DNA of 6,224 nucleotides from Anaerolineales bacterium UBA6128. GTDB taxonomy: Bacteria; Chloroflexota; Anaerolineae; UBA1429. The stretch lies in the NCBI GenBank assembly GCA_002423325.1, contig DIVQ01000167.1, positions 1 through 6,224 on the forward strand. Reading direction: 5' to 3'. The notes beneath the pieces are model-generated. The model was not told the origin of the DNA and did not search any database. It saw only the letters and a list, made by a program, of their open reading frames with translations. Positions 1 to 5,332 of the stretch are shown here, piece by piece (positions within the stretch are counted from its first letter, which is position 1; the number at the start of each line of letters is the position of its first letter). The position numbers were made by a program, and so were the translations under genes.

Positions 1-2
1 AG

Positions 3-542
3 GCAGGGCGCAAGCGCATGGAGGCTGACCGCCTGCGCATCGCGCTGCAGCAGGAGACGACGCGCAGGGTGCGCCTGAATCGCACACGCGTGAACTATCT
101 GGAAGAGCTGCAAGCGCTGATCGACGCGTACAACGCCGGCTCAATGAACGTCGAGGAGTTTGTGCGGCAACTGACCGAGCTGGCCAAGAAGCTGAATGAG
201 GAGCAGAAGCGCAGCGCCGCGCAGGGGCTGACCGAGGAAGAGCTGGCGGTGTTTGACTTGCTGACGCGGCCGGAGATGCGCCTGACAAAGGCACAGGAGA
301 AACAGGTGCGGCGCGTGGCGCAGGAGCTGCTGGCCAAGCTGAAGGAAAGCGAGCTGGTGCTGGACTGGCGGAAGAAGCAGCAGGCGCGCGCGTCGGTGCG
401 CCTGTGCATCGAGCGGGTGCTGGAGCAACTGCCGAGGGTGTACACGCTGGACGTGTTCCGGCGCAAGTGCGAGGCGATCTACCAGCACGTGTACGAATCG
501 TACTCTGGCATGGGGCAGGGCGTGTACGCGGCGGCGGGGTAG
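3..542 (+). CDS. hsdR: Type I restriction enzyme R subunit (HsdR), C-terminal fragment, cut by left window edge
   Basis: This is the last 179 residues of a reading frame open to the left edge; the first in-frame ATG (base 18) is probably internal. HsdR is the ATP-dependent translocase and nuclease subunit of type I restriction-modification complexes, which cut unmodified foreign DNA in the cytoplasm. Only the C-terminal helical domain is visible, of the kind found in EcoEI/HindI-like R subunits. It is charged and helix-rich, with an Asn/Arg stretch and 'YLEELQALIDAYNAG', then 'LAKKLNEEQKRSAAQGLTEE', 'ELAVFDLLTRPE', an 'LVLDWRKKQQARASVR' segment and a terminal 'YQHVYESY'. The order of these blocks matches the family: helical arm, Gly-Leu-(T/S)-E-(E/D)-E turn, then an Asp-Trp-x-x-(K/R) block. 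The nuclease and helicase motifs would lie upstream, so completeness cannot be judged. No clear terminator follows it. The family call is from motif memory, not a search. Confidence 0.82.
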   Translation, partial: AGRKRMEADRLRIALQQETTRRVRLNRTRVNYLEELQALIDAYNAGSMNVEEFVRQLTELAKKLNEEQKRSAAQGLTEEELAVFDLLTRPEMRLTKAQEKQVRRVAQELLAKLKESELVLDWRKKQQARASVRLCIERVLEQLPRVYTLDVFRRKCEAIYQHVYESYSGMGQGVYAAAG

Positions 543-691
543 GCCAGTGGCGAATAGTGATTCTGTCGGGCACTCTGAATGGCGCGGTACTTTGGGCCGT
601 GCGGTGGGTAATGATTCCGAGCCTCAACCCGTCAATAGCTACAGGTTGATCAAATCAGCAGCAGTGCGAGTCGAGGTGAGGGAAGAGGCTC

Positions 692-1822
692 ATGATGAGG
701 CAATGGAAGTCGATCGTGGCGGCCGCGCTGGCCGGCGCCATGGCAATGGCTTGTGGTGCGGCGCAGGGCGCCATGCCCACGGTGACGGCGCCGACGAATG
801 TTTCCGGAGAGGATGTGCAGGGTGAGATGAGCAGCAATGCGCAGGATGACAAGCACGTTCCGCGAGAAGGAGTTGACGTAATCTATCTGGCCGGGGGCTG
901 CTTCTGGGGGCTGGAGAAGCTGATGCAGTCCATCCCTGGCGTGGTGCGGGTTACATCTGGCTATGCCAACGGCAAGGCGGGCATCACGCCGAACTATGCG
1001 CTGGTGTGCACGGGCGTGACGGGTTACCGCGAGACGGTGCGCGTGGAGTACGAGCCGGAGAAGGTGAGCCTGGACGCGCTGTTGTTCGCCTACTTTCGGG
1101 TGATCGATCCTACGGTGCAGAATCAGCAGGGCAATGACCGCGGCACGCAGTACCAGACTGGCGTGTACTATGCGGATGACGCGGCCAAGGAGACGGTGGA
1201 GCGCATCGCGGCCATCGAGAGAGCACGGCAACCCAAGTTTGTGGTGGAGATTGGGGCCCTCGAGTGCTTTTACGATGCGGAGGAGTACCACCAGGACTAT
1301 CTGGACAAGAACCCCGGTGGGTATTGTCATATCTCGCCTACGGAGATGGCCGAGGTCAGCGAGATGATCGTCGATCCGGGCAAGTATCCGCGGCCGTCGG
1401 ACGAGCAGATCAAGGAGATGCTCAGTCCGGAGCAGTTCAGCGTGACGCAGCAGGCCGGCACGGAGCCGGCTTTCCAGAACGCCTACTGGGACAACCATGA
1501 GCGGGGGATCTATGTCGATGTCGTGACGGGCGAGCCGCTGTTTTCCTCCACCGACAAGTTCGAGAGCGGCACGGGATGGCCGAGCTTTTCCAAGGGCATC
1601 GACGCTAACGCCTTTGTCTTGCTGCGGGACGAGTCCTATGGCATGGTACGCACGGAGGTACGCAGCCGCGCGGGCAACTCGCATCTGGGGCACCTGTTTG
1701 AGAACGATCCGGTGTCGCCGAACGGTACGCGCTATTGCATCAACAGTGCGGCGCTGCGGTTCGTGCCCTACGAGGAGATGGAAGCGCAGGGTTATGGCTA
1801 CCTGCTGGAGTACGTCAAGTAG
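692..1822 (+). CDS. msrAB: Exported bifunctional peptide methionine sulfoxide reductase MsrA-MsrB fusion
   Basis: The 376-residue protein reduces both epimers of methionine sulfoxide in proteins (MsrA the S form, MsrB the R form). Residues 1-27 look like an export signal: MMRQWK, a hydrophobic run, then Cys21. Cleavage could be lipoprotein-type at Cys21 (lipobox A-M-A-C is poor) or by signal peptidase I near AQGA, so an extracytoplasmic site is likely. The MsrA domain spans about 63-215: catalytic Cys70 in GGCFWGLE, GYANG, NYALVCTG (Cys106), QGNDRGTQYQTGVY and the resolving Cys212 in GGYCH. The MsrB domain spans about 243-376: EPLFSSTDKF, GTGWPSF, SHLGHLF and catalytic Cys349 in RYCINSAAL. 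MsrB has no zinc CxxC pairs and no second Cys. The start is ATG 692 or ATG 695; the purine-rich stretch at 673-688 serves either. No convincing promoter was found in the 149-base gap upstream. The gene ends before a strong terminator. Confidence 0.96.
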   Translation: MMRQWKSIVAAALAGAMAMACGAAQGAMPTVTAPTNVSGEDVQGEMSSNAQDDKHVPREGVDVIYLAGGCFWGLEKLMQSIPGVVRVTSGYANGKAGITPNYALVCTGVTGYRETVRVEYEPEKVSLDALLFAYFRVIDPTVQNQQGNDRGTQYQTGVYYADDAAKETVERIAAIERARQPKFVVEIGALECFYDAEEYHQDYLDKNPGGYCHISPTEMAEVSEMIVDPGKYPRPSDEQIKEMLSPEQFSVTQQAGTEPAFQNAYWDNHERGIYVDVVTGEPLFSSTDKFESGTGWPSFSKGIDANAFVLLRDESYGMVRTEVRSRAGNSHLGHLFENDPVSPNGTRYCINSAALRFVPYEEMEAQGYGYLLEYVK

Positions 1823-1850
1823 GCTGGGCCCAGGCGGGGCAGAAAAGAAC

Positions 1851-1883
1851 AAGAGCCCTCGGGACATTGTCCCGAGGGCTCTT
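1851..1883. terminator. Bidirectional intrinsic terminator between convergent msrAB and parvulin genes
   Basis: Bases 1851-1865 (AAGAGCCCTCGGGAC) are the exact reverse complement of 1869-1883, giving a 15-bp perfect stem around the three bases ATT. The plus-strand transcript ends in a short U-rich run (CTTTGTCT). Read on the minus strand, the stem is followed by a better T-rich run (CTTGTTCTTTTCT, complement of bases 1841-1853 region). The hairpin starts 28 bases after the msrAB stop and ends 7 bases before the last codon of the minus-strand gene, exactly where a shared terminator is expected. Confidence 0.93.
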
Positions 1884-1890
1884 TGTCTAG

Positions 1891-2925
1891 CTACGATGCG
1901 GGAGTGGGGGTGGGTTCGGGTTGAGCGAACTGCACCAGGATCTCAACGTCAGCGGTCTCGCGCACGCCATCAAACCAGGTCTGAAAGCCTTGCTGTTGGG
2001 AGATGTCGAGCAGCTCGGCGCTCAGCTCGCGCACTTCCTTGCCCAACAAACGGATGATGTGAAAGCCATAGTCCGTGGCCACAATATCGCTGGTCTCACC
2101 GACCTCCAGGGCAAAGGCGGCCTCCTCAAACTCGGGCACCATCGCCGAGCGGGGGAACCAGCCCAGATCACCGCCGCTGTCCTTGTTGCTGGTGTCGGTG
2201 GAGTATGCTGCCGCCAGGGCAGCAAAATCCTCGCCCGCCTGCAACTTGGCGAGCACCTCTTTGGCAGTCTCCTCAGTGTCGACCAGGATATGTACGGCGT
2301 GCACGTGTTCGGCCGTGGTGGGACCGCCATGAATGTCGCCCAGCTGCTTGAAGAACAGGTAGGTAGTGAGCTGATCCTTGAGCGTCTGGGGCGTCCAACC
2401 CATCACTTCAATGAACTGCTCCCAGCTTTCGAACTGTCCACTGGCGATCACTTCGTCGCGTACGCTCTCGAGCTCAGCAGTGACCGCAGCCTCGTCGACG
2501 GTCAAACCCTCCAGCGCGGCGATCTGACGGATCATGATTTCTTCCGTCAGGCCGACCAGGACCTCGTCCTGGAAATCTGGCAAGTAGCTGCGCATGGTTT
2601 CGTCGTTCCAGTCGACCTGGTAATCGACGGTGATGGCATGCAGTTGCTGCAGCAGCTCATCCAAGTAAGCCTGCTTGGTGATGTCGAAGCCATTGACCCG
2701 CGCCACAACGTCAACAGTGGGCTGAATGACAGACAGCCAGGCTACGTCGACCCCGCCCGGCGGAGCCATGGTCACGCTCACGGTCGGGAGCACGTTGGTG
2801 GGGGCGACGGTAGCCGGCGGCGGCACGGCCGGCGCAGGAGTCGATGTGGGGTTGGCACTGCAGCCAACCAGGACGAGCGCCGTAGCGCTCAACAGGACAA
2901 GCGCGGTGAAAACGCGAACCTTCAT
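1891..2925 (-). CDS. Parvulin-type peptidyl-prolyl cis-trans isomerase lipoprotein (SurA/PrsA-like)
   Basis: This 344-residue lipoprotein should help fold proteins outside the cytoplasmic membrane by isomerising prolyl bonds. The signal is MKVRVF, a hydrophobic core and the lipobox L-V-G-C with Cys22 as lipidation site. Residues about 24-60 form a Pro/Thr/Val-rich linker. A SurA-N-like helical chaperone region follows at about 68-195 (VVARVNGFDITKQAYLDELL onward). The rotamase domain is about 207-297: HVHAVHILVDTEETA, FAALAAAYSTD, SGGDLGWFPRSAMVPEFEEA, FALEVGE and DYGFHIIRLLGK, all parvulin hallmarks. A short helical region and a PEPTPTPAS tail end the protein. The frame stays open upstream to base 3177, but I chose ATG at 2923-2925 because it begins the signal peptide and has a GGAGG ribosome site 10 bases away. 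It has its own promoter and is convergent with msrAB. Which client proteins it folds cannot be told; prsA or surA would be over-precise names. Confidence 0.93.
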   Translation of the reverse strand: MKVRVFTALVLLSATALVLVGCSANPTSTPAPAVPPPATVAPTNVLPTVSVTMAPPGGVDVAWLSVIQPTVDVVARVNGFDITKQAYLDELLQQLHAITVDYQVDWNDETMRSYLPDFQDEVLVGLTEEIMIRQIAALEGLTVDEAAVTAELESVRDEVIASGQFESWEQFIEVMGWTPQTLKDQLTTYLFFKQLGDIHGGPTTAEHVHAVHILVDTEETAKEVLAKLQAGEDFAALAAAYSTDTSNKDSGGDLGWFPRSAMVPEFEEAAFALEVGETSDIVATDYGFHIIRLLGKEVRELSAELLDISQQQGFQTWFDGVRETADVEILVQFAQPEPTPTPAS

Positions 2926-2935
2926 TGTATTGTAT

Positions 2936-2940
2936 CCTCC
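2936..2940 (-). promoter_or_regulatory. Ribosome binding site deciding the parvulin start
   Basis: On the minus strand GGAGG lies 10 bases upstream of the ATG at 2923-2925. It fixes that start over in-frame upstream candidates such as the ATG at about 2949, which would precede the signal peptide and overlap this site. Confidence 0.85.
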
Positions 2941-3027
2941 AAGTTTCATCCGCTGGCTGTGCGGGCAGCCTCTGCGGCCCCTGAGGCCAAGCCAGAATGA
3001 TGGTCGTCGCATGTCAAGCGTTTGTTG

Positions 3028-3056
3028 ATTGTACCACTCTTGTTCGAATTGGGCAA
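3028..3056 (-). promoter_or_regulatory. Sigma-70-type promoter for the parvulin lipoprotein gene
   Basis: Read on the minus strand, a -35 box TTGCCC (complement of 3051-3056) is followed by a 17-base spacer and the -10 box TACAAT (complement of 3028-3033). The bases just before the -10 are TGG, giving an extended -10 (TGnTACAAT). Transcription would start near base 3021, leaving a leader of roughly 95 bases before the ATG. Spacing is ideal and five of six -10 bases match consensus. Confidence 0.72.
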
Positions 3057-3088
3057 CTCGACACCGACCAGCGCGTGCGTCAGCCAGT

Positions 3089-3116
3089 TTGCCGTAGTGG
3101 AGATGGCCCGTACAAT
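3089..3116 (+). promoter_or_regulatory. Sigma-70-type promoter for the ATP-grasp / DraG / nucleoside hydrolase operon
   Basis: A -35 box TTGCCG (3089-3094), a 16-base spacer and a -10 box TACAAT (3111-3116) point into the right-hand operon. The predicted start near base 3123 leaves a leader of about 155 bases before the first gene. Its elements nearly mirror the divergent minus-strand promoter (TTGCCC/TACAAT), and the two -35 boxes are 32 bases apart. Confidence 0.62.
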
Positions 3117-3202
3117 CTTGCTGTAATGCCAACCGCGACGTGCAGGCCGACGGTAAGGTAAGGCGCTCTGGCGGCAAAGCGGCGCGGCCTCAGGACGTGG
3201 GC

Positions 3203-3233
3203 CTGGCCAGCCCTGTTTGGTGCGGGCAGCCAG
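3203..3233 (+). promoter_or_regulatory. Possible stem-loop in the operon leader
   Basis: CTGGC (3203-3207) pairs with GCCAG (3229-3233), and GCCC (3210-3213) pairs with GGGC (3224-3227). A small internal bulge lies between the two arms, and the loop is about 10 bases. It lies within the predicted untranslated leader, 45 bases before the ATP-grasp start. No U-run follows, so it is not a standard terminator. It could affect mRNA stability or translation, or be chance in G+C-rich DNA. Confidence 0.3.
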
Positions 3234-3265
3234 CGCAACGGAGCACCTGGCAACAATCCAATGAT

Positions 3266-3273
3266 GGAAGGGG
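3266..3273 (+). promoter_or_regulatory. Ribosome binding site deciding the ATP-grasp start
   Basis: GGAAGGGG ends 5 bases before the ATG at 3279. The in-frame ATGs at 3261 and 3264 lie upstream of or next to this site and have no comparable purine-rich stretch before them, so 3279 is preferred. Confidence 0.65.
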
Positions 3274-3278
3274 CAAAG

Positions 3279-4322
3279 ATGGGCCTGGATTCAGATAGGG
3301 TGGACCTGTCCGTGGTCTTGTTGTACAACATTGATCGCAGCTGGCCTGAAGGGGAGATAAAGAGTGCCGTCGACGATGCGGTACATCTGTGCCAGCTCAT
3401 GCAAGCCCTCGGGCACCCGGTTGAGGCTGTGCCGGTCTATGACGGGGAGCTACGCGCCTTGCTCGCGGGCTTTGACCCAGAGCGGCACACGGTGCTCAAC
3501 TGGTGCGAAGGGCTGCCAGGGGTGCCGCGCAGCTATGGGCAAGTGGCGCAGATGTTAGAGGAGATGGGGTTTGCCTACACCGGCGCCCCGCCCGTGGTCC
3601 TTGAGGTCACTGAGGACAAGCGCCGAGTCAAGATGCTGCTGGAGGAGGCCGGCGTGCCAACGCCCGCGTGGCGCATCTGCGAAACGGTGGAAGCTGACGA
3701 CTGGACGCGCTTCCCCGCCATTGTCAAGCCAGCGTGGGAGCACTGCAGTGTAGGCATTGGGCCCGAATCGGTAGTTACGTCCATGGGAGAGCTGCGGGAT
3801 CGGATAGCATACGTCCTGGATTCCCTACACGAGCCGGCCTTGGTCGAGGACTTTATCGACGGGCGTGAGTTTCACGGCGTGCTGTGGGGCGACGAGGAGG
3901 TGGCTATGCTCCCGCCGGTGGAGATCGACTATGCGCATTTCAGCGATATTCACATGCGCCTTTGCACCTACGACACCAAGAACAACCCGGACTCGGAGCA
4001 GTATCAGCGCTTTCGTACGCTGCTGCCGGCCCCACTGTCGCCTGAAGAACTGGCACTGTTGGAGCGCACCGTCGTTGATGCCTATAAGGCAACGGGCTGT
4101 CGCGACTATGCGCGCCTGGACGTCAGGCTGCGGGACGGCGTCTTTCACGTACTGGATGTGAACCCGAACTGCTACATGAGCGAGGATTGCACGTTTGTAC
4201 GCTCGGCAGCCGAGGCGGGCTACTCGTATGCTGAGCTTGGCAGCCGGCTGATCAACATGGCCTGGCGGCGCAAGCAGCGTGAGAGTGCACGCGGAGCGCG
4301 CGATAGGCTGTACGGGACCTGA
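3279..4322 (+). CDS. D-alanine-D-alanine ligase-like ATP-grasp protein of unknown substrate
   Basis: The 347-residue cytoplasmic protein has the Ddl-type ATP-grasp layout. ATP-grasp enzymes activate a carboxylate as acyl phosphate and join it to an amine. The N-terminal part (about 8-105) holds VVLLYN, VLNWCEGLPG and the FAYTGAPP turn. A TEDKRRVKMLLEEAGVPTPAW block (111-131) and FPAIVKPA (145-152) fit the nucleotide-binding lobe. EDFIDGREFHGVLWGD (190-205) and the metal/ATP site DYARLDVR (276-283) to VLDVNPN (291-297) follow. The usual Ddl start motif (GG.SSEHE) is missing; NIDRSWPEGE stands there instead. The usual PGMT..S substrate block is replaced by NCYMSEDCTF (297-306). True peptidoglycan Ddl is therefore unlikely; a dipeptide-type or other carboxylate-amine ligase fits better. 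It leads an apparent operon, 26 bases before the next gene. An alternative start at 3261 adds six residues. Confidence 0.85.
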   Translation: MGLDSDRVDLSVVLLYNIDRSWPEGEIKSAVDDAVHLCQLMQALGHPVEAVPVYDGELRALLAGFDPERHTVLNWCEGLPGVPRSYGQVAQMLEEMGFAYTGAPPVVLEVTEDKRRVKMLLEEAGVPTPAWRICETVEADDWTRFPAIVKPAWEHCSVGIGPESVVTSMGELRDRIAYVLDSLHEPALVEDFIDGREFHGVLWGDEEVAMLPPVEIDYAHFSDIHMRLCTYDTKNNPDSEQYQRFRTLLPAPLSPEELALLERTVVDAYKATGCRDYARLDVRLRDGVFHVLDVNPNCYMSEDCTFVRSAAEAGYSYAELGSRLINMAWRRKQRESARGARDRLYGT

Positions 4323-4337
4323 ATGGCGACCGGCACG

Positions 4338-4345
4338 GGAGGTGA
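4338..4345 (+). promoter_or_regulatory. Strong ribosome binding site selecting a GTG start
   Basis: GGAGGTGA is a full match to the anti-Shine-Dalgarno sequence. Its GGAGG core is 6 bases from the GTG at 4349 and 12 from the ATG at 4355, so GTG is the likelier start. The two choices differ by only two residues. Confidence 0.75.
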
Positions 4346-4348
4346 CTC

Positions 4349-5281
4349 GTGCAGATGGATTTGTGCGATCGTTGTGCAGGATGTGCTGTAGGCGCAGCAG
4401 TCGGCGATGCGCTGGGCATGCCGCTAGAGTTCGGTCCGCGGCAGCCCGCTGACGCGCTGGTGCGCGAGATGCGCGCTGGACGGCTGCCAGCGGGAACGTT
4501 CACCGATGACACGGAGATGGCGCTGGCCCTGGCCGAGAGTCTGCTGAAGACGGAACGACTGGATCCAGAAGATGTGGCGCAGCGCTTTGTGGTCTGGCAT
4601 CGCACTAACCCGGCGGACATCGGCATGCATACGCGGCAGGTGCTGGCACGCGTCGCCAGAGGTGAGGGCTGGGCACGAGCTGCGCACGCGGTGCAGGGTG
4701 GCAACCCACAGAGCGCTGGCAACGGGTCCGTGATGCGCTGTTGGCCCGTGGCGCTGGCTGACTGGCGTGACCTGGGTCGCTTGCTGGAGGACAGCCGCCA
4801 ACAAAGCCAGGTGACCCACATGCACCAGGATTGTCAGGATGCCTGCGCGTTCGTCAATGCGGCGATTGTGCGGCTGATGCATGGCGAGACGCCTGTAGAC
4901 GCGGTGGCGCTGGCCCTGGCCGATGCACAGGTGCCCGCCGAGCTGAGGCAAATCATTGAGGCGGCCCCGCGGCGCCGGCAGGAAGAGCTGGTGAACAGCG
5001 GCTGGGTGCGCCACACGTTGGAGAGCGCGGTGTGGGGCCTGCTCACGACGGACTCGTTTGAAGAGGCGCTGGTGCAGGTGGCCAACCTTGGCAACGACGC
5101 CGATACGGCGGCATCGGTCGTCGGTGCGCTGGCCGGCGCAGCGTATGGGCTGGCCGCCATCCCGCAGCGCTGGCAGGAGCCGCTGCATGGAGAGTGGCCG
5201 CCACAGGCTGATTCGCCACGGCCGTGGTGGACGGTTGACGCCTTGAGCGGGCTGGCCAGGCGGCTGGCGCAGGTCGGGTGA
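4349..5281 (+). CDS. ADP-ribosylglycohydrolase family protein (DraG-like)
   Basis: The 310-residue protein belongs to the all-helical, two-metal ADP-ribosylglycohydrolase family, which removes ADP-ribose from modified targets or cleaves related ribosyl compounds. Visible motifs in order: CAVGAAVGDALGMPLE (12-27), the metal site GTFTDDTEMALA (49-60, with Thr52-Asp53-Asp54), NGSVMRCWPVAL (125-136), THMHQDCQDA (156-165), GWVRHTLESAVWGL (218-231), and the C-terminal metal site NLGNDADTAASVVGALAGA (247-264, with Asp250, Asp252, Thr253). All expected metal ligands are present, so it should be active. Length is normal for the family. It starts at GTG with a perfect ribosome site, 26 bases after the ATP-grasp gene and 51 before the nucleoside hydrolase gene, which suggests one transcript. 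No nitrogenase genes (draT partner) are nearby, so the classical nitrogenase role is unsupported; the real substrate is unknown. Confidence 0.93.
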   Translation: MQMDLCDRCAGCAVGAAVGDALGMPLEFGPRQPADALVREMRAGRLPAGTFTDDTEMALALAESLLKTERLDPEDVAQRFVVWHRTNPADIGMHTRQVLARVARGEGWARAAHAVQGGNPQSAGNGSVMRCWPVALADWRDLGRLLEDSRQQSQVTHMHQDCQDACAFVNAAIVRLMHGETPVDAVALALADAQVPAELRQIIEAAPRRRQEELVNSGWVRHTLESAVWGLLTTDSFEEALVQVANLGNDADTAASVVGALAGAAYGLAAIPQRWQEPLHGEWPPQADSPRPWWTVDALSGLARRLAQVG

Positions 5282-5289
5282 GCGGTCTC

Positions 5290-5306
5290 TGCGGGGCGGG
5301 CCCGCA
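5290..5306 (+). promoter_or_regulatory. Small GC-rich hairpin between the DraG-like and nucleoside hydrolase genes
   Basis: TGCGGG (5290-5295) pairs with CCCGCA (5301-5306) around a five-base loop, overlapping a perfect 10-base palindrome GCGGGCCCGC (5296-5305). No T-run follows, so it should not terminate. It may protect or process the mRNA, or be chance in G+C-rich sequence. Confidence 0.3.
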
Positions 5307-5317
5307 ACATGGATTGT

Positions 5318-5325
5318 AGGGGGGG
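5318..5325 (+). promoter_or_regulatory. Ribosome binding site for the nucleoside hydrolase gene
   Basis: A purine run AGGGGGGG ends 7 bases before the ATG at 5333 and 10 before the ATG at 5336. The first ATG has the better spacing. Confidence 0.6.
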
Positions 5326-5332
5326 CAAGCGA

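Larger units (their letters stand above)
2926..3278. other. Divergent intergenic control region (353 bases without a gene)
   Basis: This stretch separates the minus-strand parvulin gene from the plus-strand operon. It holds the two divergent promoters described separately, about 95 bases of parvulin leader, and about 155 bases of operon leader with one modest stem-loop. The 32 bases between the two -35 boxes (3057-3088) are where a shared regulator could bind, but I see no strong palindrome there. A minus-strand frame that crosses the region (to 3177) has no recognisable protein content upstream of the signal peptide. Confidence 0.7.

Noticed and set aside
543..691. A promoter or terminator in the gap between hsdR and msrAB
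   Set aside because: TTG-type -35 candidates near 594 and 646 lack a -10 box at proper spacing. The only inverted repeats (CAACC/GGTTG and GCGCGG/CCGTGC) are short or mismatched. Nothing there is strong enough to annotate.
650..1867. A 405-codon open frame on the minus strand opposite msrAB
   Set aside because: It is antisense to a gene with full MsrA and MsrB motifs. Its translation is rich in Arg, His and Leu without recognisable domains, as expected for a shadow frame in G+C-rich DNA. It would also run through the terminator.
1921..3000. A 359-codon plus-strand frame opposite the parvulin gene
   Set aside because: It overlaps the parvulin gene, whose domains, signal peptide, ribosome site and promoter are all clear. 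The plus-strand translation has no recognisable domain.
3057..3088. An operator palindrome between the divergent -35 boxes
   Set aside because: Only three-base arms (GAC...GTC) can be paired, which is no better than chance.
2926..3177. An 84-residue N-terminal extension of the parvulin protein
   Set aside because: It would bury the lipoprotein signal inside the protein, run across the promoter, and ignore the GGAGG site just before base 2925.
4349..5281. Naming the DraG-like gene draG with a role in nitrogenase control
   Set aside because: No draT or nif genes are present, and this family has many members outside nitrogen fixation.
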